Assembly (NCBI RefSeq): GCF_902374955.1
Contig: NZ_CABKRX010000087.1
Coordinates: 1 to 64,000, forward strand
Source: Bacillus massilioanorexius
GTDB lineage: Bacteria; Bacillota; Bacilli; Bacillales; DSM-1321
Direction: 5' to 3'
Length of the DNA: 64,000 bases
A model generated the notes under the pieces. It ran no database searches and was not told the origin of the DNA. It was given only the letters and a program-made list of their open reading frames with translations. How positions within the stretch are numbered: position 1 is the stretch's first letter; each line of letters begins with the position of its first letter. A program made the position numbers and the translations under genes. This document shows positions 1 through 7,884 of this stretch, piece after piece.

Positions 1-3
1 TTT

Positions 4-408
4 TTATAAAATAATTATAGTATCTTCATCCTCAGGATCGATATTTTGAGAAACAAGGAGTTTCGTTCGAATAATAGTTTCCACCCCGTTTTCACTCTTC
101 GGATGATCAAAAGGAATTCTGATTGAGAAAGGAATAGTGTTTGTCTCATTAGAATGTATCATTTTACTGTTATTAATTTCAGTTTCTCTTATATGTTTTT
201 CATGAAATGAAAAGTCACTATCTAATTTATCTTGTTCATATTTTACAAGTAGAGTAATAACAATTCCTTCGATTTTTTTGTCTGTCATACCGCCATTAAT
301 CTCTACCTTACCACACAATTCTTCACCAGGTTTGTACTCCTTCTTCTCCACTATTGTATCTACAGTAATGTTGCCCAATCCTATGCTAGAAAGTAAAGTT
401 TTCCACAT
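4..408 (-). CDS. Spo0M-like arrestin-fold protein, short form
   Basis: The 134-residue product resembles the N-terminal half of the sporulation-control protein Spo0M: an SSIGLGNITVDTIVE start, a PGEELCGKVEINGG strand pair and a closing IDPEDED motif. Family members are usually about 250-260 residues with two arrestin-like beta-sandwich domains; here a TAA stop falls just where the first domain ends. The second domain may be lost, or may continue in another frame beyond the window edge. The start follows a GAGGTGAT ribosome site. It lies 39 bp downstream of the sensor kinase at 448-2601 on the same strand, so the two are probably cotranscribed. A role in sporulation entry is inferred from the family. 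Confidence 0.7.
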   Translation of the reverse strand: MWKTLLSSIGLGNITVDTIVEKKEYKPGEELCGKVEINGGMTDKKIEGIVITLLVKYEQDKLDSDFSFHEKHIRETEINNSKMIHSNETNTIPFSIRIPFDHPKSENGVETIIRTKLLVSQNIDPEDEDTIIIL

Positions 409-447
409 TTGAATATCACCTCAATACAAGTTAGTCTTACACAATTA

Positions 448-2601
448 CTATTCCCCTATAGGTAAATCAATTAAGAAGGATGTCCCAATTCCTTCCTCGC
501 TTTCAATATCAATTTTTCCTTTATAGCTTTCAATAATTTGAAAACTAATCATCAAGCCAAGTCCTGTACCTGATTCTTTCGTTGTAAAAAACGGTTCCCC
601 TATTTTATTTAATATGGATTGTGGAATTCCCTCGCCTGAATCGATAACCTTTATTGAAACAAATCCGCTCTTTCTTTCAATTTGAATAGAAAGCTTTCCA
701 CCGTTAGGCATGGCTTCTATACCATTTTTAATAAGATTTAAAAACACTTGTTTAATACGATTTTCATCGCATAAAACCATAAGATCATCATCACTAGTAG
801 TGAAAGAAATATCAACCTTTTTCTTTTTAGCCTCATACGAAAATAATGAAACAGTATTTTTAATGATTGTATTAATATTTTTGATGGCTAATATATTTGA
901 TTGTGGCTTTGCGAGCATCATAAATTCTTCTACAATATTATTGACCCGATTAATCTCATCTAAAACAATTTCCAGATGTTCCTTTCGATCTTCCTTTTCC
1001 TCATCTAATAATAGGAACTCTGTGTAACCTCTCATACTTGTTAATGGGTTTCGGATTTCATGTGCTATACCTGCTGCTAATTGACCTAAAGCTGATAATT
1101 TTTCTTGTCTACGCAATACTTCTTCTTGCTTTTTCTTTTCTGTAATATCGTTACGAATAGATAAATACTTATATGGTTTATTTTTTTCATTTAGGAAAGG
1201 AATAATCGTTGTTTCAACCCAATAAAAAGAACCATCTTTCGCTTTATTCCTTATTTCTCCTTTCCAAACTTCACCATTCCCAATTTTTTTCCATAAATTT
1301 TTAAAAAATTCTTTCGAATGATAACCCGAATTTAACAATCGATGATCACTTCCGATTAATTCTTCCTGTGAATATTTTGATATCGTTGTAAAATTCTTAT
1401 TAACCTTAGTAATTATCCCTTTCGCATCTGTAATTGCTACAATTGAAGCTTCATCGAGTGCATATTTATAATCTTGTATTTCTTTCATGGTATTTTCTAA
1501 TTCCTTCTCAACGGCTTTTCGATCGGTAATATCCTGTAGAATAGCGATATATTGATAAGGTCTACCCTTATCATCAAGAAACGGTATGACCGTCATATCT
1601 GTCCAAAATAATGAGCGGTCCTTTGCCTTATGACAGACCTCATCCTTCAGAATCTCTCCTACTTCTACATGTTTCCATAGGTTTTCTGAAAAGGGTGCCC
1701 CATGATAATCAGCCTTTAAGAAATCATAATTTTTCCCTAGTAATTCCTCTTGTGAATACTGAGAGATTTCCACAAATTTATCATTTACATAGGTAATTGT
1801 CCCTTTAGCATTTAAAATAAATACAATGGAAGATGTATCAACAGCTGTCATAATATCTCTAGCTACAATGCTTCTTCTAATGACGTTTTTATTCGTTAAT
1901 ATACTTCCTAAAATTAAGCCACCAAATATAATGAATGATAAACAGAGAATGATATATGGAAGCCAATAGCCTTCTAATTTGATTTCGGATAATATATTGT
2001 TACTATTAGCAATATGATAAGTTGCTTTAATAATCAATAAAAAGCCCTGACCTATTGAAACAGTCATTATTAAAGCTGAAAACATTTTTATCCATACAGC
2101 TGAAAATGTTTTCTCTTCAATAAGTCGTAATAACCAAAAAGCAAATAAAAAAAAGCTAGAAACCAATATGAACGATAATATAATAAGTAAATAATTATAT
2201 TGTACTTTTCCTTCAATAGAATACATGCTAATAGAATATGTAATGATAACTGATATCGTTAATAGAAAACTCCCCATTATTAAATGATAATTTCTTTTCC
2301 CCTTCATTAAAATATAAAAGGCCATAAGGGAAAAAAACGAGCTACTGAATAATGTAATAATACTAATAATTAGTAATGTATCAATCGATTGTTTCGTATC
2401 AAATGCCAGCATACCAAAAAAGCTCATCATCCAAATACCTATTGAAAAAGAGAATGAACTTCCCCAAAATAAAAAGTTTTTACTACCCATCATACTATTT
2501 ACATTTGTGAATAAATCGACTGCTGTATATACCGCGATCCCTGTTAGCAAAATCCCAATCATAATAATAATAGGATTAAAAGAGAGAATTAATTCTTCCA
2601 T
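448..2601 (-). CDS. 7-TM, double-PAS sensor histidine kinase (sporulation-kinase type)
   Basis: The 717-residue protein has about seven N-terminal transmembrane helices (residues 1-235), two consecutive PAS domains (about 245-365 and 375-490, each ending in an ITDRK/ITEKK PAC-type boundary), then a HisKA domain with the phospho-acceptor motif AAGIAHEIRNPL near residue 510 and a HATPase domain (NLIKNGIEAM N-box, DSGEGIP, GTGLGL). This soluble architecture is that of KinA-like kinases feeding the Spo0 phosphorelay. The membrane part resembles an MHYT sensor (GIWMMSFFGMLAF) but lacks the expected histidine. No response regulator is adjacent, as is usual for phosphorelay kinases. The ribosome site is weak (GGAG 13 nt upstream). 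A Spo0A-box-like heptamer lies about 95 bp upstream. Confidence 0.85.
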   Translation of the reverse strand: MEELILSFNPIIIMIGILLTGIAVYTAVDLFTNVNSMMGSKNFLFWGSSFSFSIGIWMMSFFGMLAFDTKQSIDTLLIISIITLFSSSFFSLMAFYILMKGKRNYHLIMGSFLLTISVIITYSISMYSIEGKVQYNYLLIILSFILVSSFFLFAFWLLRLIEEKTFSAVWIKMFSALIMTVSIGQGFLLIIKATYHIANSNNILSEIKLEGYWLPYIILCLSFIIFGGLILGSILTNKNVIRRSIVARDIMTAVDTSSIVFILNAKGTITYVNDKFVEISQYSQEELLGKNYDFLKADYHGAPFSENLWKHVEVGEILKDEVCHKAKDRSLFWTDMTVIPFLDDKGRPYQYIAILQDITDRKAVEKELENTMKEIQDYKYALDEASIVAITDAKGIITKVNKNFTTISKYSQEELIGSDHRLLNSGYHSKEFFKNLWKKIGNGEVWKGEIRNKAKDGSFYWVETTIIPFLNEKNKPYKYLSIRNDITEKKKQEEVLRRQEKLSALGQLAAGIAHEIRNPLTSMRGYTEFLLLDEEKEDRKEHLEIVLDEINRVNNIVEEFMMLAKPQSNILAIKNINTIIKNTVSLFSYEAKKKKVDISFTTSDDDLMVLCDENRIKQVFLNLIKNGIEAMPNGGKLSIQIERKSGFVSIKVIDSGEGIPQSILNKIGEPFFTTKESGTGLGLMISFQIIESYKGKIDIESEEGIGTSFLIDLPIGE

Positions 2602-2694
2602 TTCAATTAGTCAACTCCAAAGTAGATACTATATGTCTATTGTACGACCATTGTTACTAAAAGATATCATACTCTGAAAAGAATTTGTATGAAT

Positions 2695-2701
2695 TTCGAC
2701 A
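2695..2701 (-). promoter_or_regulatory. Possible Spo0A box upstream of sensor kinase
   Basis: The minus strand reads TGTCGAA, the core of the Spo0A-binding box, about 95 bp upstream of the kinase start. A heptamer can occur by chance; only the placement before a sporulation-type kinase makes it worth noting. Confidence 0.25.
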
Positions 2702-2814
2702 CATTTCGGCTGAAAAGAGTGAAAAATCAATATGATTGTTACTAAATTAAATATATTCTGTTATTTTTACCAATATATAACTACCTACTTTTTTCATAAT
2801 TAAGGATAAATAAA

Positions 2815-2846
2815 CACAAAAACCACCCTCTATTGAAGGTGGTTTT
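2815..2846 (-). terminator. Rho-independent terminator of the LysM-3D gene
   Basis: Stem AAAACCACC (2838-2846 read on the minus strand) pairs with GGTGGTTTT (2819-2827) around a 10-nt loop and runs into a U-tract. It lies about 40 bp after the stop of the gene at 2887-3660. Confidence 0.85.
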
Positions 2847-2886
2847 ATATATACTTTACTTAAAAAGTTCCCGTATTTTTTTATTA

Positions 2887-3660
2887 TTATCGAAGAATTT
2901 TCACTTGAACTTGTTTTCTACCCCATTGGTTTACTTCTGTTTCTGAAGGAATAAATACATCAATACGATTTCCTTTAATTGCTCCACCCGTATCTTCAGC
3001 GGTTGCATATCCATATCCTTCAACGTAAACTTTCGTTCCTAAAGGAATTACTTTTGGGTCTACAGCAATCACCTTTAAATTTGGATTTGCACGAAGATTT
3101 AAACCAGTAGCGGTCATACCAGTCGTTCCTTCACCTGTCTCTGAATATGCAGTAGCCTCCATCGTCAATGTTTTAACAACATCACCTTCAACAGATGTAG
3201 TAACATCATTCTTTACAGGTTGCTCAACTGGTTCTTCACTCTTTGATTGTTCCTTTTGATTTTCGTTCTTTACATTTTCTTGTGTTGTATTTTTTACAGT
3301 AGTATTTGTTTTGTGGATAACAAGATTTTGATTAGGAAAAATCAAATCATCTGTAAGGTTATTCCATGTTTTTATATCTGCAACTTCAACGCCAAATTGC
3401 TGACCTATTTTCCATAATGAATCTCCAGCCAACACTTTATAGTTGGTCTTTGGTACTACAGTTAGCTTTTGATTCTCCACAATTAAATCAGAAATTAGCC
3501 CATTGTATGCTTTTAAATCCGAAACAGAAACATCATATTCTTTTGCGATTTCCGATAAGGTGTCACCTTTTTTTATAGTTATCTCTTCTGCATGAGCTTG
3601 TAAGCCGACAGTAGTAGATATGGTAGCTACTGTAAAAATTGATAGTAATGTTTTTTTCAT
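2887..3660 (-). CDS. Secreted LysM-3D domain cell-wall protein (YocH type)
   Basis: The 257-residue protein has a signal peptide (MKKTLLSIFTVATISTTVGLQ, cut near AHA), two LysM peptidoglycan-binding repeats (about 25-68 and 72-115), a Ser/Thr/Glu/Lys-rich linker and a C-terminal 3D domain (about 165-257). The 3D domain shows its three conserved aspartates in AVDP, AEDTG and RIDVF; it belongs to the double-psi barrel family of MltA-type transglycosylases and is found in YocH-like autolysins. The start is set at the second Met because GGAGAGG precedes it and the signal peptide begins there. It probably acts in the wall during growth or stasis. YocH genes are often under WalRK, but no exact WalR box is present (two TGTAAY motifs near 3756-3770 are spaced 3, not 5, nt). 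Confidence 0.88.
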   Translation of the reverse strand: MKKTLLSIFTVATISTTVGLQAHAEEITIKKGDTLSEIAKEYDVSVSDLKAYNGLISDLIVENQKLTVVPKTNYKVLAGDSLWKIGQQFGVEVADIKTWNNLTDDLIFPNQNLVIHKTNTTVKNTTQENVKNENQKEQSKSEEPVEQPVKNDVTTSVEGDVVKTLTMEATAYSETGEGTTGMTATGLNLRANPNLKVIAVDPKVIPLGTKVYVEGYGYATAEDTGGAIKGNRIDVFIPSETEVNQWGRKQVQVKILR

Positions 3661-3676
3661 TTGATAGCCATCCTCT

Positions 3677-3699
3677 CCGCTAGCCATAAAGGCTAACGG
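3677..3699 (-). other. 5'-UTR stem-loop abutting the LysM-3D ribosome site
   Basis: On the minus strand CCGTTAGCC and GGCTAGCGG form a 9-bp stem (one G-U pair) around TTTAT. It ends directly against the GGAGAGG ribosome site, and a TATGAT -10-like hexamer (3705-3710) would place the hairpin at the very 5' end of the mRNA. It could stabilise the message or gate translation; inference only. Confidence 0.5.
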
Positions 3700-3842
3700 A
3701 AACTATCATAACACGAATTTTCTTAACATTAGAGACAGTAGAGTTATAAATGCGTTACAATCATTACAATCAAATATCACTCTGGTTTCAATTCTTTCTT
3801 TTATTGGTATAAATAATACGAAAGAACTATAAAACATCCTTT

Positions 3843-4028
3843 TTATATTATTTTTGGTAATTGTCTAATTTCTTCATTCATATTACTTCCACATAGTGGA
3901 CATGAAGAATCATCCGACGCAAACTGCATTCTCATCCAACCATTGCATCCATCTGAAGCACATGCAAACACGTGGGTGTCTTCAATAATTACTTCATCTA
4001 CTTCCTGTTGTTTTTTCGAAAAGTACAT
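3843..4028 (-). CDS. YdjO-like small zinc-ribbon protein (cold-inducible family)
   Basis: The 61-residue protein contains FACASDGCNGWMRMQFAS followed by CPLCGSNM, two cysteine pairs typical of the YdjO family, which is annotated as cold-inducible in Bacillus. The start MYFSKKQQ is chosen because a perfect AGGAGGT lies 6 nt before it; an in-frame upstream Met has no ribosome site. Zinc binding is inferred from the cysteines and the biochemical function is unknown. It is monocistronic between the LysM-3D gene and the divergent MMPL gene. Confidence 0.8.
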   Translation of the reverse strand: MYFSKKQQEVDEVIIEDTHVFACASDGCNGWMRMQFASDDSSCPLCGSNMNEEIRQLPKII

Positions 4029-4133
4029 GATGTTACCTCCTGACGAATTCAATTTTGAAAACCAATCATAACTATAGTATATGTGTAATGATTGGAAATA
4101 TTCTACTGTTAAACAGAATTGTTACGAATGTCG

Positions 4134-4321
4134 CCATCAAAGTTTCTCTTTATCCCGTTTGGACTGGCGCTATGTTAATAACTTTTGTTTCTACTTATTA
4201 TCCTTGATGGTCTTTTTTATCTATTGGTTTTTTCTTATGATCAAGCGCCAGTTGAAACCCGATTAGTTCAACTAATGATGGATGAAGAAAAACGCTCCAT
4301 CCATCAAAGTTTCTCTTTATC
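4134..4321. repeat. 21-bp direct repeat pair with nested inverted repeats
   Basis: An identical 21-bp sequence beginning CCATCAAAG and ending CTTTATC occurs at 4134-4154 and 4301-4321. Between them lie an inverted repeat ACTGGCGCT...AGCGCCAGT with a loop of about 70 nt, and a second one, TGATGGATG (4276-4284) with CATCCATCA (4298-4306). No protein-coding signature is present. It resembles a decayed small repeat element upstream of the MMPL gene. Confidence 0.6.
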
Positions 4322-4377
4322 TTTTTCCATTTGTTTTTCATAATATAGATAGCATTGATTTATGGGAGGTTTATGAA

Positions 4378-6525
4378 ATGTCTACAATAGCCCAAAAAAT
4401 AATTAAACATTATAAATTTTCGCTTATCGTATGGATTCTTCTGGCGGTTGGATTAGCCTTTTATGCAATTGATCTACCCTCCAAGTTAAGTGGTGATGGT
4501 TTTGAAATGGATGGAGAGTATGCGAAAGTTGAAAAAGAGCTTTCAAGTTCTTTTAATTTTCCTAAAAATACTCTTATCGTTGTCTTTGAAAAGGAAAAAA
4601 ATGCATCCGAACAAGACTTTCAAACATACATAAAAAAAGTAATCAACCAAATTGATGAGCTTAAGATTACAACAAGTATCCAATCACCTCTTACAAACGA
4701 AAACCAAATGAAAACAAATGTCGCCTATGCTTCATTGTCATTTGATAAAGAAGATGACGACATGAATGCATATGTAGATAAAGTTAGACAAATTACCGAT
4801 CAGTATGATCACGCTATGTTGACCGGGAAATCTGTTATTAGTGAGGATATGAATAAAGCTAGTCAGCATGATTTAATGATTGCTGAAATGATTGGTCTTC
4901 CTGTCGCTCTTATCGTTTTATTATTAGCATTCGGAAGTATCGTTTCTGCCATTATACCAATCGTTGTTGGTGCACTCACTGTTATATCTGCACTTGGAAT
5001 ACTGACGTTATTAGGGAATTATTTAAATCTATCTGTTTTTTTATTAAATGTTGCTCCGATGATAGGTCTTGCTTTAAGTATTGATTTCGCTCTTCTTTTT
5101 ATTAATCGCTTTAAAGAAGAAAGGAACCATAACTCCATTAAACAAGCGGTGTTAAAAACTGTTTTAACTGCAGGGAAGTCTATTATTTTCTCAGCTATAT
5201 GTGTATTTATTGGATTAGCAGCCATGTTAATTATAGAAATAGATATCTTTCAAACTGTAGCAATTGGCGGAATGGTCGTTGTATTTGTGGCTGTTATATC
5301 ATCCTTAACTTTACTACCGTCTATACTCCTATTTGTAGGAAAATACTTAGACAAAGGAAAAATATTTAAAACAAAAAATGGGGAAAACCCTAAATGGAGA
5401 GCCTTTGCTGAATCTGTAATGAAGCGTCCCATTATTATTACAATATTGTCCATACTCATATTGATAGCTGGTATTATCCCAATTAAAGATATCAACCTTT
5501 CGATACCAGATGAAAAATCATTACCTATCACCTATGAATCTCGTGAAGCATTTGAAAAAATTCATGATGCCTTTCAAATGAAAGAAAATGCTACAGTGTA
5601 CATGATTGCAGAAAGAAACGGTTCGTGGACAAACGAAGAAGGACTCAAAGATATGCAGTCCTTTATCAAAGATATAGAGAAAGATTCGATTGTAAAATCG
5701 ACTGCATCACTGTACTCATTATCTGGTATAGATAATAGTCAAACCTTGTATACCCTATTACAAAATCCAGAAACAAAACAATCTCTTACTCCTGCCTTAG
5801 AGCAGTTTATTAACAAAGATAAACTACTCGTTCCAGTGACATTAACAAAAGCAGCCACTTCTAAAGAGGCTAAACAATGGGTAAAGAAATGGGCAGATAA
5901 GAACTACGACTTTATTATTTCGGTTGGCGGAGAGGCAAAATTCAACCAAGAAATATTCGATGAAATATTCGATAAAGTTGGAATTGGTATTGGCATTATA
6001 TTAATAAGTACCTATATCATTCTTTTATTTGCTTTCCGTTCGGTTATCATTCCTTTAAAAGCTATCATCATGAATGTTATCGGACTAACATCTACATTTG
6101 GTATCCTGGTATGGATTTTTCAAGAGGGCCACTTCGGTTTAGATCCATCAAATATCGCTCTCATTATCCCGGTATTTGTCTTTAGTATTGTTTTTGGACT
6201 AAGTATGGACTATGAGGTCTTTCTAATATCAAGGATGCATGAAGTATATCTTGAAACAATGGATAATGATGAAGCTACTGTAGTTGGATTATCATCAACA
6301 AGTAAAATCATTACATCAGCAGCGCTTATCATGATTGTATTAACAGGGGCTTTTGTATTCACAGGTGTGGTACCGGTAAAACAAATTGGAATTGGTATTG
6401 CACTAGCTATTTTCATTGATGCCACAATCATTAGATTATTGCTAGTACCTTCACTAATGAAGCTTTTAGGAAATTGGAATTGGTGGATGCCGTTCTCTAA
6501 ACAAAAAGTAAAAAAAGAGAGATAA
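4378..6525 (+). CDS. MMPL/RND-family membrane transporter (YdfJ type)
   Basis: The 715-residue protein has the duplicated MMPL layout: TM1, an extracytoplasmic domain, a block of five or six TM helices carrying an SSD-like GLALSIDFALLFINRFKEE motif, then a second repeat with FGLSMDYEVFLISRMHE. The acidic residues in SIDFALL and SMDYEVF correspond to the proton-relay positions of the family. It is close in length to B. subtilis YdfJ and probably exports lipids or hydrophobic compounds; the substrate cannot be told. The start is set at MSTIAQK because GGGAGG lies about 8 nt before it; the open frame runs 32 codons further up without a ribosome site. It is monocistronic and ends at a bidirectional terminator. 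Confidence 0.88.
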   Translation: MSTIAQKIIKHYKFSLIVWILLAVGLAFYAIDLPSKLSGDGFEMDGEYAKVEKELSSSFNFPKNTLIVVFEKEKNASEQDFQTYIKKVINQIDELKITTSIQSPLTNENQMKTNVAYASLSFDKEDDDMNAYVDKVRQITDQYDHAMLTGKSVISEDMNKASQHDLMIAEMIGLPVALIVLLLAFGSIVSAIIPIVVGALTVISALGILTLLGNYLNLSVFLLNVAPMIGLALSIDFALLFINRFKEERNHNSIKQAVLKTVLTAGKSIIFSAICVFIGLAAMLIIEIDIFQTVAIGGMVVVFVAVISSLTLLPSILLFVGKYLDKGKIFKTKNGENPKWRAFAESVMKRPIIITILSILILIAGIIPIKDINLSIPDEKSLPITYESREAFEKIHDAFQMKENATVYMIAERNGSWTNEEGLKDMQSFIKDIEKDSIVKSTASLYSLSGIDNSQTLYTLLQNPETKQSLTPALEQFINKDKLLVPVTLTKAATSKEAKQWVKKWADKNYDFIISVGGEAKFNQEIFDEIFDKVGIGIGIILISTYIILLFAFRSVIIPLKAIIMNVIGLTSTFGILVWIFQEGHFGLDPSNIALIIPVFVFSIVFGLSMDYEVFLISRMHEVYLETMDNDEATVVGLSSTSKIITSAALIMIVLTGAFVFTGVVPVKQIGIGIALAIFIDATIIRLLLVPSLMKLLGNWNWWMPFSKQKVKKER

Positions 6526-6578
6526 AAGACTCATATTCACTACATCTCGCTAAAATCATTCACTATTAAACAGAATAA

Positions 6579-6620
6579 AAAACCGTAATACTCATTTATT
6601 CAAATAAGCATTACGGTTTT
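6579..6620. terminator. Bidirectional terminator between MMPL gene and cvfB-like gene
   Basis: AAAACCGTAAT (6579-6589) pairs with ATTACGGTTTT (6610-6620). Both flanks carry A/T tracts, so it can stop convergent transcription from both sides. Confidence 0.9.
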
Positions 6621-6628
6621 ATTTCTAT

Positions 6629-7498
6629 TTATTTACGATCACTTGTATAAGTCCATCCATCTTCTTGATAGATTTTCCCTTCTTTCATTAGTTTACCTAA
6701 TGCTCGTTTGAAGGCTCCTTTACTCATTTCAAAGTTTTTCAAAATATCATTTGGGGTACTTTTATCACTGTAAGGCATAGCACCCGCACGCATTTTTAGA
6801 TAATTCAAGATAATATCACTATCTTCTTGCATTTTTTCATGTTTGAAAGGTAATAAAGAAATGTTCAGTGAACCATCTTCTTTCTCATCTATCACTCGTC
6901 CTTCCACATATTGACCAAGACGAGGCTCTTTACCTCTTTCATTTTCATGAACAAAACAGCGGTAACCTTCTTCAGTTATCACATAACTACCAACTTTTTT
7001 TGTTTTATAAACAAATCCTTTTACTCGCTTATTGTACATATTCTCAGGTGCTGGAACACAAATATCACGAATAATTTCTTCCGTAGCTAATTTTCCGAAC
7101 AAACGACCATTTTTATCATGACGTAAAGTAATATATAATTGATCCTTTACCTTCGGCCAAACATCATACACTAAAGGTAGATCATCAACCGATACTAAAA
7201 TATCTTTTGATATACCAATATTGACGAATGCCCCTAAATTTTTTCGATAGCCTTCGACAACTCCCCACCCATATACACCTAATTGAATATGTGGGATCGT
7301 CATTGTTGCCGACAAGCGACCATCTTTATCTTGGAAAATGAATACTTCTACTTCATCTCCAATATTTATCTCACCTTGAATTTCATTATTATGAAGTAAA
7401 ACGCGATCTTTACTATTATCACTTTTCAAAAAATATCCATATTCTTCTTCACGATCTACAAGTAAAGTTACAACTTCCCCTGGTATTAATTTACTCAT
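6629..7498 (-). CDS. cvfB: S1-domain RNA-binding protein CvfB/YitL
   Basis: The 289-residue protein matches the CvfB (conserved virulence factor B)/YitL family: repeated S1-type OB folds in the first 215 residues (GEVVTLLVDREEEYGYFL, VYGWGVVEGYRKNLGAFVNIG, VKGFVYKTKKVGSYV, GQYVEGRVIDEKEDGSLNISL) and a C-terminal winged-helix segment (NDILKNFEMSKGAFKRALGKLMKEGKI). CvfB binds RNA and affects post-transcriptional control of virulence genes in Staphylococcus; the role in Bacillus is unclear. AAGGAGG precedes the start. It is convergent with the MMPL gene. Confidence 0.9.
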   Translation of the reverse strand: MSKLIPGEVVTLLVDREEEYGYFLKSDNSKDRVLLHNNEIQGEINIGDEVEVFIFQDKDGRLSATMTIPHIQLGVYGWGVVEGYRKNLGAFVNIGISKDILVSVDDLPLVYDVWPKVKDQLYITLRHDKNGRLFGKLATEEIIRDICVPAPENMYNKRVKGFVYKTKKVGSYVITEEGYRCFVHENERGKEPRLGQYVEGRVIDEKEDGSLNISLLPFKHEKMQEDSDIILNYLKMRAGAMPYSDKSTPNDILKNFEMSKGAFKRALGKLMKEGKIYQEDGWTYTSDRK

Positions 7499-7656
7499 CT
7501 ATTGTTTCCTCCTTCAATATCCAACTGTTTGGACATCGCTCTTAACTGTATCATTTTTATGATGATAAGTATATATTTCACTATAGTTATTATACAATTT
7601 ATCAGATAAAAACATAATGAAATCTAATTGGTTTAATAAGGAATTTCCCAATACTT

Positions 7657-7686
7657 TGTTTCTCGATTATTAGATATGGTACAATA
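7657..7686 (+). promoter_or_regulatory. Candidate sigma-A promoter with ~190-nt leader before aminotransferase
   Basis: TTGTTT (7657-7662) and TACAAT (7681-7686) are spaced 18 bp, with an extended TGG before the -10. It implies an untranslated leader of about 190 nt that contains several short stems (CACTAG/CTAGTG, ATTTTTC/GAAAAAT, ACCT/AGGT). No known riboswitch or T-box consensus is visible. Confidence 0.5.
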
Positions 7687-7884
7687 TTTTCAGAATTATT
7701 AAAAAACCAAGTTAATGTTTCTTGTTGATAGAACTCAAATCCATTCGTATTCCAGAGGGAAGGGCAAAACTCCTCACTAGTTCCTTATTTATTCACTAGG
7801 ATACTCAGAGATTTTCAATCATTTTTCTAGTGAAAAATCAACAGTAACCTTTAACATAGGTAAATTATTTGGGGGATCATTACT

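Noticed and set aside
3750..3775. WalR box before the LysM-3D gene
   Set aside because: Two TGTAAY motifs are present but spaced by 3 nt where the consensus requires 5.
4081..4266. 61-codon plus-strand ORF
   Set aside because: No ribosome site, odd composition, and it overlaps the direct/inverted repeat block.
7690..7884. T-box or SAM riboswitch in the aminotransferase leader
   Set aside because: Neither the AGGGTGGNACCGCG T-box sequence nor the S-box core is present.
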